The position numbers were made by a program, and so were the translations under genes. Positions 17,644-26,385 of a DNA stretch of 64,000 nt are shown here, one piece after another (the stretch's first letter is position 1; every line of letters starts with the position of its first letter). The DNA comes from Paenibacillus hemerocallicola (GTDB lineage Bacteria; Bacillota; Bacilli; Paenibacillales; NBRC-103111): positions 1-64,000 of the forward strand of contig NZ_VDCQ01000029.1 of NCBI RefSeq assembly GCF_006265175.1, given 5' to 3'. Under the pieces are notes generated by a model, which worked only from the letters and a program-made list of their open reading frames with translations, did no database searches and was not told the origin of the DNA.

Positions 17644-17852
17644 AAATTCCTCCGCCGTTGCAGTTCAATTGTACTCGAATATCTTCTCGACAAACCCCTG
17701 TCCTGCTGTTGATTCAATCAAGTCCAAATCCCTTGCCTTGCCCAAGATAGTGATAGCGCTTTCTCGCGATGAAGCACTCCTCTCGATACAGCCAAGGAAA
17801 CCGCTTACCCTTATAAGCTTGGGTAAAATGAATGCGACACCTCCCGAAAGCC

Positions 17853-17906
17853 ATATTTACACGTATAGATAATGGAGGCAATGAAAAACGATCTATACAC
17901 GTATCC
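17853..17906 (-). promoter_or_regulatory. Paired LacI-type operator candidates upstream of the lacI-type gene
   Basis: One site (17853-17873) has TTTACACGTATAGATA, matching 16614-16632. A second (17890-17906) has ATCTATACACGTATCC, a variant of the same motif in the opposite orientation (GTGTATAGAT read on the other strand). Both centre on CG, as LacI-family operators do. Two sites about 35 bp apart suggest cooperative binding or a tight autoregulatory switch. Confidence 0.6.
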
Positions 17907-17946
17907 ATATTGTATGTCCTGCTTTTCCCGCAGTCAATATCTAAAT

Positions 17947-17991
17947 AAAAAGCGGTAACGAAAGAGACTGCCGATTCGTGCCGGCAGCCTC
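17947..17991 (-). terminator. Terminator after metE
   Basis: On the minus strand GAGGCTGCCG pairs with CGGCAGTCTC, followed after a short spacer by CTTTTTATTT. It lies directly after the metE stop. The T-run begins about 12 nt from the stem, so efficiency is uncertain. Confidence 0.6.
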
Positions 17992-17999
17992 GTCCCCGT

Positions 18000-20285
18000 T
18001 TATGGTTTGACTGCATATTTCTCGCGTGCCTGTTCGGTTGCCAAAACCATATTGCGCAATGATGCGACCGTCTCCTCGTACTTGCGTGTCTTCAGACCGC
18101 AGTCCGGGTTGATCCAGAATTGTTCCGGAGAGAGCACGCGCAACGCGCGGTCGATCATGGAACCGATCTCCTCGACCGTAGACACCCGCGGGCTGTGGAT
18201 GTCGTATACACCCAACCCGATGCCTTTGTCATACGTATGCTCTTCGAAGCTTCCAATGAGCTCTCCATGGCTTCTTGATGTTTCAATAGAAATGACGTCG
18301 GCGTCCATGGCACGGATCGAATCTATAATATCGTGAAATTCGCAGTAGCACATGTGGGTATGAATTTGCGTCTCGTCCTTCACCGTGGAAGTGGATAGGC
18401 GGAATGCCCGGACGGCCCAATCCAGATAATGCGACCACTGCTCCCGCTTTAGCGGAAGTCCTTCACGCATCGCGGGTTCATCCACCTGGATCATGCCAAT
18501 GCCCGCCGCTTCGAGCGCCTCCACTTCATCCCTGAGCGACAGCGCGATCTGATAAGCGACCTCTTCCCGCGGTTTATCGTCACGCACGAAAGACCAATTC
18601 AGAATGGTGATCGGCCCCGTCAGCATTCCTTTGACGGGTGCTTCCGTCAGGGATTGGGCGTAGACCGTCTCCGCAACAGTCATTGGCGACGTGAATTCGA
18701 CATCGCCATAAATAATCGGGGGTTTCACGCAGCGCGATCCGTAGGACTGCACCCAGCCGTTAGCTGTAAAAGCGAAGCCGTCCAGCTTCTCGCCGAAAAA
18801 CTCCACCATATCGTTCCGTTCGAATTCGCCGTGAACAAACACATCAAGTCCCAGCTCGCTCTGGACATCAATCCAAAGTTTTATCTGCTCTTTGATAAAG
18901 GCTTCATACTGCGAGTCGCTCCACTCGCCCTTACGCCACTTCAGTCGGGCGCTCCGAATTTCCGGCGTCTGCGGAAAGCTGCCAATGGTCGTTGTTGGCA
19001 AAAGGGGCAAATTCCAACGCTGTTGTTGCGCTTCTCGCCGAACATCTGCATGGCCTGAGCGGGACGACGGCTGGGACGCCAGATCGGCGATCCGTTGCCC
19101 CACGTGCTTGCGGGCGCGGGACGGCGATTGTTGCAGCGCTTCGCGGCTTCGTTTCGATACCGCCAACTCGGAGGCAATCGCTCCGGCACCGGATTGGCCG
19201 GCCTTTGTCAGCAGCACGAGCTCCTCCAGCTTCTCCTCTGCAAAAGCGAGCGCTTCGCGCAGCGTCGGCTCCAATCCGCTTTCCTGCGCGGCACTCACCG
19301 GAACATGCAAGAGACTGTTGGATGGCTGTACGAGGATGCGGTCTGCAGAGACGGCTTCGCCGATTGTTTGCAATAGGTCCAATTTGCTTTGAAGCTCTGC
19401 CTTCCAGATCCCCCTGCCGTCGATCAGTCCCACGCCGAGCACTTTGTCTTCGGGGAAACCGTGCTTGCTTACGGCCTGCAAATTCCGCCCTCCATCATGC
19501 ACGAAATCCAATCCAATACCATGCACCGGCAACGAAACAACAGCCTCATAATGATCAACGGCTTCGAAATACGTCTGCAGCTGCAGCTTGATGCCAGGCG
19601 CTTCCTTCGTAAGGCGTTCGTATATGCGGGCGACATGAGTCAGGTCCTCAGCAGCGAGCGTCGTCGCCAAAATCGGCTCGTCGATCTGAACCCATGGCAC
19701 ACCTTCCGCTTCCAATTCGCGCAGCACTTGCCCGTATAGAGGGAGAAGCCGGTCAATCCATGGCGCCAGCTGCTCCGGCGTATAGCCCTTGGATAATTTC
19801 AAGAAGGTGTAAAGCCCGACAAGCACCGGTCTGCCTTCGATACCCAGCTCCGACTTCGCCTCGCGAAAAGCATCCAGCGGACGATTCCGTGTCAATTTCG
19901 GCTCGATTTCCCCCAACTCAGGAACAATGTAATGATAGTTCGTATTAAACCATTTCGTCATCTCGCAGGCGGTCGCTTCCCGGCTGCCGCGGGCCATGGC
20001 ATAATAAACGGTAAGGTTCGGATAACCGCCCTCATAATGAAACCGTTCCGGAACGAGCCCGAACATGGCCGCCGTATCCAGCACATGGTCGTAGTACGTA
20101 AAGTCGCCGACCGGAATGACATCGATCCCCCGCTCTTGCTGAGCCTTCAGATTTCGCAGACGGATCGCTTTCAACTCCGTATGGAAGTCTTGCTCGCCCA
20201 GCTTGCCGGCCCAGTAAGACTCCAGCGCCTTTTTCCATTCCCTGTCTTTGCCAATACGGGGGTAACCCAGATTACCGCTTCTCAT
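18000..20285 (-). CDS. metE: Cobalamin-independent methionine synthase
   Basis: 761 residues, the normal full length, ATG 20285 with AAGGAG 10 nt upstream. The N-terminal domain begins GNLGYPRIGKDREWKKALES. The catalytic domain holds the zinc ligands in THMCYCEF and NPDCGLKTR, together with MTWQVDEPA-type signature MIQVDEPAMREGLPL. The enzyme transfers a methyl group from 5-methyltetrahydropteroyltriglutamate to homocysteine, the last step of methionine synthesis, in the cytoplasm. No S-box is evident in the 100-bp leader. A LysR gene in the same direction directly upstream is a likely regulator. Confidence 0.97.
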   Translation of the reverse strand: MRSGNLGYPRIGKDREWKKALESYWAGKLGEQDFHTELKAIRLRNLKAQQERGIDVIPVGDFTYYDHVLDTAAMFGLVPERFHYEGGYPNLTVYYAMARGSREATACEMTKWFNTNYHYIVPELGEIEPKLTRNRPLDAFREAKSELGIEGRPVLVGLYTFLKLSKGYTPEQLAPWIDRLLPLYGQVLRELEAEGVPWVQIDEPILATTLAAEDLTHVARIYERLTKEAPGIKLQLQTYFEAVDHYEAVVSLPVHGIGLDFVHDGGRNLQAVSKHGFPEDKVLGVGLIDGRGIWKAELQSKLDLLQTIGEAVSADRILVQPSNSLLHVPVSAAQESGLEPTLREALAFAEEKLEELVLLTKAGQSGAGAIASELAVSKRSREALQQSPSRARKHVGQRIADLASQPSSRSGHADVRREAQQQRWNLPLLPTTTIGSFPQTPEIRSARLKWRKGEWSDSQYEAFIKEQIKLWIDVQSELGLDVFVHGEFERNDMVEFFGEKLDGFAFTANGWVQSYGSRCVKPPIIYGDVEFTSPMTVAETVYAQSLTEAPVKGMLTGPITILNWSFVRDDKPREEVAYQIALSLRDEVEALEAAGIGMIQVDEPAMREGLPLKREQWSHYLDWAVRAFRLSTSTVKDETQIHTHMCYCEFHDIIDSIRAMDADVISIETSRSHGELIGSFEEHTYDKGIGLGVYDIHSPRVSTVEEIGSMIDRALRVLSPEQFWINPDCGLKTRKYEETVASLRNMVLATEQAREKYAVKP

Positions 20286-20299
20286 ATGCTCATCTCTCC

Positions 20300-20385
20300 T
20301 TAAGAAGAAGATAGCATACTCACATAGCTATAACGTAACATCCATTATCTATTACCGGCTATAACCGGAAGCTATAGCAAGCCCA
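20300..20385 (-). promoter_or_regulatory. metE leader with repeated TATAGC boxes (LysR-type operator candidate)
   Basis: The 100-bp gap between the LysR gene and metE has three related elements on the minus strand: GCTATAGC, GTTATAGCC and GTTATAGCTATG. LysR-type regulators bind T-N11-A repeats, and these spaced copies would suit such a protein. There is no obvious riboswitch or T-box. Confidence 0.45.
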
Positions 20386-21288
20386 TTAATCGGCTATACT
20401 CTGATGCAAGGCTTCAATATAAGCGGCTGCAAGCTTGGAAAGCGTTGCATTTCGATGACCGATCCACCCGACGTGGATCGTCTCGTCACTGGCCAGCGGG
20501 ACCGGAATGATCTCGTTGCCGTTCAGATCGGCGCTCAGCACACCCGTGGAAATCGTATATCCGTTTAGTCCGATCAACAAATTAAAGAGTGTCGCCCGAT
20601 CGTTGACGCGTATGCTTTTACGATGCGACAATGTGCTCAAAATTTCTTCGGAGAAATGAAACGAATTATACTCTCCCTGCTCAAAATATAAATATGGGTA
20701 CTCCTGCAGCTGATCGAGGGTAACCACGGAATGAGTGGCGAGAGGGTTGTTGACGCTAATAAAAATATGCGCCTTTGCCGTAAACAGGCTTGTAAACGTC
20801 AGGTTTGCCCGCTTGAGCAGCCGATTGATCACTTTGGCATTAAATTCGTTCACATACAAAATCCCGATCTCGCTGCGCTGACTTCGCACGTCCTCGATGA
20901 TTTCATGTGTCTTGGTCTCGCGCAAAGCGAGCTCGTATTCGTCCTGTCCATGCTCGCGAACCAGCTTCACGAACGCATTAACCGCAAAAGCATAATGTTG
21001 CGTCGACACGGAGAAATGCTGAGGCGAAGGCTTGGCGTTCAAATACCGACCCTCCAGCAGCTCCGCCTGCTCCATGACCTGCCGGGCATAACCGAGGAAT
21101 TCGGCCCCCTCCTTGGATAACGAGATGCCTTTATTCGTACGTTCGAAAATGGTCACGTGAATTTCCTCTTCCAGCTCCCTGATCGCGTTAGAGAGACTGG
21201 GTTGGGATATAAAAAGACGCTTGGCCGCCTCGTTCATCGAGCCGCGCGCCGCCACCTCGATGACATATTTCAGTTGCTGCAGTGTCAT
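20386..21288 (-). CDS. LysR-family transcriptional regulator
   Basis: 300 residues, taking ATG 21288 (GAGG 6 nt upstream; family members begin MTLQQLKYV). The HTH is GSMNEAAKRLFISQPSLSNA, IRELEEEI. The effector domain has two subdomains (FSVSTQHYAFAVNAFVKLV; AHIFISVNNPLA; YLYFEQGEYNSFHFSEEIL). It is complete. It lies 100 bp upstream of metE in the same orientation and probably controls metE, with sulfur or methionine metabolites as candidate effectors; this is inferred from position. Confidence 0.92.
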   Translation of the reverse strand: MTLQQLKYVIEVAARGSMNEAAKRLFISQPSLSNAIRELEEEIHVTIFERTNKGISLSKEGAEFLGYARQVMEQAELLEGRYLNAKPSPQHFSVSTQHYAFAVNAFVKLVREHGQDEYELALRETKTHEIIEDVRSQRSEIGILYVNEFNAKVINRLLKRANLTFTSLFTAKAHIFISVNNPLATHSVVTLDQLQEYPYLYFEQGEYNSFHFSEEILSTLSHRKSIRVNDRATLFNLLIGLNGYTISTGVLSADLNGNEIIPVPLASDETIHVGWIGHRNATLSKLAAAYIEALHQSIAD

Positions 21289-21856
21289 ATCGTGCCTCAC
21301 TCCCTCATTTTCCTATACCAACAGTAACATACGCGGCTGCAATGCAGACGGTTTTGCGCCGTGTCTTGCATAAATAAGGAAAGCTTCTAAACGAAGCCTT
21401 CTCCACGAAGCATGACCCTGCGTATGAGGTTGCTTTTCTTCGTAAAGAAACTCGCCCTTCTCTTTAACGCTTTAGCGAAGTTAAACTTTCTTTAACGATA
21501 AAAAAAGCTTGATTGTTCAAGCTTTTCAGATTTGTTTAGAAAGTATACAAAAAGAGGAAGCGAGGAAGGCAAGGGGGAGGGGAATGCACTCCACTTCCGT
21601 TAAAATCGAGTTATTCGGATGAAAATTAGAGGTTATAACCCGATTTTAAAGTCAGACGCTCCGCTTTACGTACATTTCCCCAACCCCTTCCAGACGATAC
21701 TGTTCTCTTTTGACTTTCTCAACAACCAAAAAAAGCTTGATTGCTCAAGCTTTTTTGGAAACTTCGCACACTCAGCCGCCCCTTGTACACGGCAACTGCT
21801 CTAACCCGATACGGAGTGTTATCCTGCCGGAAACCCCTTCAATAACCTTCAACCGG
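21289..21856. other. Intergenic region with repeats and two near-identical hairpins
   Basis: About 570 bp with no gene. It holds a copy of a TTAACG-rich repeat (21459-21498) and the hairpin AAAAGCTTGATTG/TTCAAGCTTTT (21499-21527). A longer-range inverted repeat TTAAAATCG...CGATTTTAA lies near 21599-21648. A second hairpin with the same AAGCTTGA / TCAAGC arms follows (21728-21756). The two hairpins share sequence beyond what terminators require, suggesting duplication. Confidence 0.6.
21728..21756 (-). terminator. Bidirectional-type terminator after the aldo/keto reductase
   Basis: AAAAAAGCTTGA pairs with TCAAGCTTTTTT around TTGC. It has A-runs on one side and T-runs on the other, so it can act on either strand. 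It lies 100 bp after the stop of the minus-strand reductase gene. Confidence 0.75.
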
Positions 21857-22828
21857 TCACCGGCGTCCGCCGCTTCCGAACGGTCTTGCGAATATAAACG
21901 GTTCGCTTGCGTCGTTCAGCTCTTGCAGAACATCGTGTGACAGTTCGAGCTGGACGGCCTTCAAGTTATCGTCGATCTGCGATTCGCGGGTCGCACCGGC
22001 AATGACCGTGCATACGGCCGGCTTATGCATCAGCCATGCGAGCGAAAGCGCCGTAGCCGTCGTTCCGATCTCGGCCGCAATCCGGACGACCCGGTCGCCA
22101 AGCTCCATCCGGTCGGCATCCATTCGCCCCGCAAAGTTCGGATTCTTCTCCAACAACGAGCCGCTGGGTACAGCGCCGCCGGAATATTTACCGGTCAGAA
22201 TGCCTCCTGCAAGCGGAAAATAAGGGATTATACCGATTCCCTGGTCGATGCAAAGAGGCACCAACTCCCTTTCTACTCCGCGATCGACAAGCGAATAGCC
22301 CGGCTGAACCGTTACGTACGAGTTCAACCCTTGGCTTCTGCTGATAGCCAATGCTTTCATCATTTGCCATGCCGAGTAGTTGGATGCGCCGATATACCTT
22401 ACCTTGCCGGAAGTGATCAGATCGTCCAATGCCCGGAGCGTCTCTTCGAGAGGCGTTTTCGGATCGAAAGCATGGATTTGATACAAATCGACGTAATCCG
22501 TGCGCAGACGACGCAGGCTTCCTTCCAGCTCCCGGATCATATGATAACGCGAAGAACCGCCGTCGTTCGGTCCTTGTCCCCGTTTCATCCCGACCTTGGT
22601 CGCCAGAATCACCTCTTGGCGACGGCCTTCGAATGCTTCGCCGATAATTTCTTCGGATTTCGTGCCGGTGTAAATATTCGCGGTATCGATAAAGTTAATG
22701 CCATTGTCTGCGGCATGATGGAGAACGCGGATGGACGTCTCTTTGTCTGCGCGTCCGCCGAACGCATTCGTACCTAATCCCAGCATCGAAACCTGCAAGC
22801 CGCTCGTACCCAAACTCCGATATCGCAT
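21857..22828 (-). CDS. Aldo/keto reductase
   Basis: 323 residues, ATG 22828 after AGGAGG (8 nt). The catalytic tetrad of the family is visible: D and Y in INFIDTANIYTG, K in EVILATKVGM and H in DLYQIHAFDPK. The NADPH-binding end is LAWLMHKPAVCTVIAGATRE. It is a cytoplasmic TIM-barrel oxidoreductase reducing aldehydes or ketones with NADPH. The C-terminus ends in an unusual basic tail FGSGGRR. No operon partner is evident. Confidence 0.93.
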   Translation of the reverse strand: MRYRSLGTSGLQVSMLGLGTNAFGGRADKETSIRVLHHAADNGINFIDTANIYTGTKSEEIIGEAFEGRRQEVILATKVGMKRGQGPNDGGSSRYHMIRELEGSLRRLRTDYVDLYQIHAFDPKTPLEETLRALDDLITSGKVRYIGASNYSAWQMMKALAISRSQGLNSYVTVQPGYSLVDRGVERELVPLCIDQGIGIIPYFPLAGGILTGKYSGGAVPSGSLLEKNPNFAGRMDADRMELGDRVVRIAAEIGTTATALSLAWLMHKPAVCTVIAGATRESQIDDNLKAVQLELSHDVLQELNDASEPFIFARPFGSGGRR

Positions 22829-22870
22829 TCCGGCTTCCTCCTATTCCCGCTATACTTTATGACCGTTATC

Positions 22871-23911
22871 CTACTCTTTCATTAATATGGCGGTTATGCC
22901 AGGTTCAATCAAATCGATAAATTTCACTGCATCATCCCGAGTGCCGACAACATCGGCATAATGATACGGAATGACAATACGCGGGTGAATAAGATTGGTC
23001 GCTTTGGCCGCTTCCTCGTATGCCATCGTATAGGTGCCGCCCATCGGAAGGAAAGCAACGTCTGCGTCGATATTTTCCATCTCCGGAATCAGATCCGTAT
23101 CCCCGGCCAGATAATAGGACGCGCCGTTAACCGTAATGATGTATCCGACCCATTCCCGATCTTTCGGATGATTGCTCTTTTCCGTATTGTACGCCGGTAC
23201 CGCCTTGTACGAAATATTTTTCACAGTCCCTTCTTCACCGGGAGCCGCGCCGACCACGTTCTCGAATCCGGCATTCGTCACTTTGTCCAGCTCTTTGGCC
23301 GGGAATACGATGGTCGCATCGCTTTTGGCTACCTTGCGGATTTCATCGAGATTGAAATGATCGCCATGCGTATGCGTAATAAAAATAAGGTCTCCATCCT
23401 TCGGCTCGCCGTCCACCTTGTAAGGATCGATGTATATGACTTGCTCCCCGGTAAGCTTGACCATCGATTGCTTGAATAGCTGTACGCCCTTCAGCACGTT
23501 CGACTTGGTCGTAATGGAAACGGTCATCTTCTCTTTGTTCCATACCGCTTCGGCCCCGAGCTTGTCTTTGATGAATGCCAGATCGACATAGACTCGGCCA
23601 TCCTTCAGAAACGGCTTATTGCCGTTCGCGGAATTTTCCGGTTTAAACGTTACAGCCCCATTTCCTTCCCCGATCCGTACCGACGAGGCGCTCGCATCCC
23701 AATAGACGGAAATCCCCATATTCTCGGCAGCAATCCGGACGGGGACGTAGACGCCTGCCGTTACCGAATAAGGCTTGGCGTCCGGAAATACGATTTCACG
23801 CCCGTCCACCTGGACTGTTACCTGGGCGGTTGCTTGGTCGGCTGCGAACAATGCCCCAGTACCTGTCAAAGACAGGAGCAAAACTAGCAAAACGGCTACT
23901 CTTACCTTCAT
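22871..23911 (-). CDS. Exported metallo-beta-lactamase-fold hydrolase with copper-amine-oxidase-like N-terminal domain
   Basis: 346 residues from ATG 23911 (GGAGG 9 nt upstream), starting with a signal peptide (KVRVAVLLVLLLSLTGTGAL, cleavage near LFAAD). Residues about 30-130 form a stalk domain of the Cu_amine_oxidN1 type (VQVDGREIVFPDAKPY; VYVPVRIAAENMGISVYWD). The C-terminal part is an UlaG/YtkL-like metallo-hydrolase: FITHTHGDHFNLDEI, YYLAGDTDLIPE and VIPYHYADVVG. Metal ligands appear complete. It would act outside the cell or at the wall. The substrate is unknown. The fusion with a stalk domain is common in Paenibacillaceae. Confidence 0.92.
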   Translation of the reverse strand: MKVRVAVLLVLLLSLTGTGALFAADQATAQVTVQVDGREIVFPDAKPYSVTAGVYVPVRIAAENMGISVYWDASASSVRIGEGNGAVTFKPENSANGNKPFLKDGRVYVDLAFIKDKLGAEAVWNKEKMTVSITTKSNVLKGVQLFKQSMVKLTGEQVIYIDPYKVDGEPKDGDLIFITHTHGDHFNLDEIRKVAKSDATIVFPAKELDKVTNAGFENVVGAAPGEEGTVKNISYKAVPAYNTEKSNHPKDREWVGYIITVNGASYYLAGDTDLIPEMENIDADVAFLPMGGTYTMAYEEAAKATNLIHPRIVIPYHYADVVGTRDDAVKFIDLIEPGITAILMKE

Positions 23912-24073
23912 TTTGGATACCCTCCACAATATAATTTGTTGTTCCCATCTGGAAATGGCAGCGGGCCGAAGCCTGTATTTACCAGATAACAAATCCTTGC
24001 CGCAGATTGGATTCCCATTGACGATAACATTCTACAAGAGCCGTATAATTCCTGTAATGGAGTAGACAAAATG

Positions 24074-24208
24074 TTATAAATCTTTGTTCATAATCTCTAT
24101 TTTCCTGGCCCGGGCTTGCGCGGGAAATGACTCGTCAACCCCGCCTTCGACCCAATAACGGACTTTCTGTCCAATCACTGCTGCTAGGAAAATCTGCAGC
24201 TGCCTCAT
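24074..24208 (-). CDS. Possible 44-residue small protein
   Basis: ATG 24208 follows GGAGGTGAATCCATA, a good ribosome site at 10 nt. The peptide starts MRQLQIFLAAVIGQKVRYWV and ends with the basic RARKIEIMNKDL. It has one short hydrophobic stretch (QIFLAAVIG). I do not recognise a family. It is too short to judge by coding statistics; support is the ribosome site and position after the exported hydrolase's promoter region. Confidence 0.45.
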   Translation of the reverse strand: MRQLQIFLAAVIGQKVRYWVEGGVDESFPAQARARKIEIMNKDL

Positions 24209-24317
24209 TATGGATTCACCTCCATAAATTAAAACGAATCCGATAGCGTCATTCGCATACGGAAGCACATGCCTCGTCTTGCTCGGTGAAGGCTTGTCTG
24301 TCGCCTTTGCCGGCGTT

Positions 24318-24556
24318 CGCGCGACCACGTACCCGTCAAATAGCGGAACTGGCAAACGTTATTTACCCGTATATAATTATCGATAGACAAATAACGGAAA
24401 TCCATTCCTCTATTCCGCTGCTCGCTACTCATATCACCTCGAAAGATCGAAATAACGGAAACCTGTGCCGTTATATTCAGCAGTGCAGCGAAAATCGAGA
24501 CGATAACGGAACCCATTGCCGCTATATACAGGCAACGTGTTGTCACGCCTACCAAA
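24318..24556 (+). repeat. Dispersed ~240-bp element with four short palindromes (copy 1)
   Basis: Four units of the form ATAACGGAA-N-TTCCGTTAT (variants ATAGCGGAA, TTCCTCTATT) lie at about 24338-24364, 24389-24414, 24451-24476 and 24501-24528. The spacers also match those of the copy at 33852-34096 (for example CGAAAGATCG before unit 3 and GGCAA...GTTG...CGCCT at the right end). The match of spacers shows this is one repeated element, not chance palindromes. There is no coding potential. Confidence 0.75.
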
Positions 24557-24679
24557 CCGCCTCCGGCTTGTATGCGGTCGTAGTTTTTTAAGGCCACCTA
24601 CAAGCTTGACATAATGCTGTCAGGAACACCCCTATATAATAAAAACATAAGCAAACCAAATACGAGGAGGAAATTAATC

Positions 24680-24964
24680 ATGACAAATCAAACGACGGTA
24701 AGCAACCATAATCTGAATACGGAGGCCGATATCCGGCCTTATCGTATCAACATCCCGCAGGCAGCGCTGGATCCGTCAACAACACCTGTTGGCGTAGCGG
24801 TATTCCAACAGTCCGATGTCGCAATCCGGTATGCTGCACAGCAAAATAACAACATTGTGCACTGGAGCGAGTATGACCGCGGCACCCATTTCCCGGGAAT
24901 CGACGCACCGGATCTGCTTATTTCGGATGTGAGACAATTTTTCCGCAGTCTGCGTTCGAGGTAA
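24680..24964 (+). pseudogene. Epoxide hydrolase reduced to its two ends by internal deletion
   Basis: 94 residues from ATG 24680 (GGAGG 9 nt upstream). The first ~35 residues (DIRPYRINIPQAALD) are the N-terminal start of an epoxide-hydrolase N-domain protein. The last ~60 (TTPVGVAVFQQSDVAIRYAA, NNIVHWSEYDRGTHFPGIDA, PDLLISDVRQFFRSLR) are its C-terminus with the catalytic-type histidine in GTHF. Intact relatives are about 380-390 residues, so about 290 residues including the nucleophile and oxyanion regions are missing, and the frame is preserved. The promoter and ribosome site look intact. It cannot be catalytic. Confidence 0.8.
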
Positions 24965-25135
24965 ACGATCGCATCCCTTAATTCGACCGGGGAGAAGGCC
25001 CGAAACCGTGGATCATGCGAAGCTGACAATGGTTGAGATTCACACTATTTTCGGGCAAAACGGTGCCGGAGTGCGATTTGATACAAGTGGTATGGTAATA
25101 TTAAGCAAGGAATGGAAATGGGACGGTGAGGCAGC

Positions 25136-25858
25136 ATGCACGGAAAAATATTGGTCGTAGACGACGAGAAGCCGATCGCGGAAATATTGAAATTCAACCT
25201 GGAAAAAGAAGGACATCAAGTCGTATGCGCATTTGACGGCGGCGCGGCGGTAGAGCTTGCCTTCATGGAAAATCCGGATTTGATACTGCTCGACGTCATG
25301 CTGCCGGTCAAAGACGGAATGGATGTATGCCGCGAAGTGCGCGCGAAGAAAGATACGCCGATCATTATGCTGACAGCCAAAGATTCGGAAGTGGACAAAG
25401 TGCTCGGCCTAGAGCTGGGTGCCGACGATTATGTAACGAAGCCGTTCGGATCGCGAGAATTGCTCGCTCGGGTAAAGGCCCATTTGCGCAGACAGAACAA
25501 ATCGGCCCCAAACCAGCAGGAAGTGTCGGAGGCGGTCGGCTTGCACCTTCACCGGCTGATGATCGATACCGATACGTATTTAGTGTACAAGGATGGACAA
25601 ATGCTCGATTTGACTCACCGTGAATACGAGTTGGTACATTATATGGCTAAAAATTGCGGCAGAGTGATGACGCGCGAGCATTTGCTGCAGGCGGTTTGGG
25701 GGTATGAATATTTAGGTGACGTTCGGACGGTAGACGTCACGATCTGGCGTTTGCGGGAGAAGATCGAGGACAACCCTAGCAGACCGGAATATATTATCAC
25801 TCGACGAGGTCTAGGGTATACGATGCGCAATCCGAAGCCGGGAGGCGCCTTAAATTGA
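25136..25858 (+). CDS. WalR-like OmpR/PhoB-family response regulator
   Basis: 240 residues, ATG 25136 after GAGGCAGC. Receiver: [20 protein letters not shown] with phospho-acceptor D in [20 protein letters not shown] and DYVTKPF. The C-terminal winged helix is [37 protein letters not shown] and RGLGYTMR. It resembles the essential regulator WalR closely. It is not accompanied by the usual WalK, WalH or WalI genes. The following frame in the kinase position is only 36 codons. It is probably a paralogue rather than the main WalR. Confidence 0.92.
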   Translation: MHGKILVVDDEKPIAEILKFNLEKEGHQVVCAFDGGAAVELAFMENPDLILLDVMLPVKDGMDVCREVRAKKDTPIIMLTAKDSEVDKVLGLELGADDYVTKPFGSRELLARVKAHLRRQNKSAPNQQEVSEAVGLHLHRLMIDTDTYLVYKDGQMLDLTHREYELVHYMAKNCGRVMTREHLLQAVWGYEYLGDVRTVDVTIWRLREKIEDNPSRPEYIITRRGLGYTMRNPKPGGALN

Positions 25859-25965
25859 ATGGCAAAGATGAACTCGTTACACGCAAGCAGCGGCAGCCTT
25901 GGATGAGAAAATACAGTCCTGGACTTCCGCTGTTTACCGTTCTCCTTTTAGTTGAAAGCTTTTGA
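25855..25965 (+). pseudogene. Truncated frame in the histidine-kinase position
   Basis: A TTG start overlaps the regulator's stop (TTGA) and runs 36 codons to TGA, ending SPGLPLFTVLLLVESF. The basic start and hydrophobic end resemble the first membrane segment of a sensor kinase. No HAMP, His-box or ATPase sequence follows; the next gene begins on the other strand. It is best read as a kinase cut off after its first helix. The identity is inferred from position only. Confidence 0.5.
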
Positions 25966-25996
25966 AGATAATCGGATTTCAAATCATTCTTGGCGT

Positions 25997-26290
25997 TCAG
26001 CTTTTGAACGATAACCCGCTTTCCATCAAGGCAGTCCTAAGTTTAGGCAAAGATGCCGGTCCCATACCGTGAAGTTGCAAAATCTCTTTTTCACTATAGC
26101 TTGAGAGCTGTTGCAAAGTAGTTATTCCATTGTGCTCCAATGCTCGTCTTGCCGGTGCCGAGAGCAGGGAAAGCAATCCGTCGGCAGGCTTGCTTTTTTG
26201 CTCACAGATCGGGCACGAAGGACAATCGCTGCTTTTATAATAGTGGTGTCCTTCGTTGCAAGTTCTTAAATTTTTGTTTGAAGTTTCCAT
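25997..26290 (-). CDS. Small RNA polymerase alpha-CTD-like protein with Cys-rich head
   Basis: 97 residues from ATG 26290 (AAGGAG 10 nt upstream). The N-terminal part has a zinc-knuckle-like set C...H in CNEGHHYYKSSDCPSCPICE. The C-terminal part is a helix-hairpin-helix as in the alpha C-terminal domain: LSAPARRALEHNGITTLQQL, followed by EILQLHGMGPASLPKLRTAL. It is a family of small Firmicute proteins annotated as alpha-CTD-containing. It probably binds nucleic acid, though its role is unknown. It is single-gene. Confidence 0.85.
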   Translation of the reverse strand: METSNKNLRTCNEGHHYYKSSDCPSCPICEQKSKPADGLLSLLSAPARRALEHNGITTLQQLSSYSEKEILQLHGMGPASLPKLRTALMESGLSFKS

Positions 26291-26385
26291 TTCTACATAT
26301 CTCCTTTTCGCGGAATTAAGCTATCGGATAGTATACGATGCAATCCTACCGATCCACCCTGCGTAAGTCGGAAATATTTCTTGCA

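Noticed and set aside
17714-18016. 100-codon minus-strand frame between metE and lacI
   Set aside because: Overlaps a terminator and two operator-like sites, has no ribosome site and no recognisable sequence.
20286-20385. S-box or T-box riboswitch before metE
   Set aside because: The 100-bp leader lacks the conserved S-box core and the GGGTGGTACCGCG motif; it shows only TATAGC repeats.
24318-24556. CRISPR array
   Set aside because: Repeats are short palindromes of unequal spacing, and the spacers match those of the other copy, unlike CRISPR spacers. No cas genes are present.
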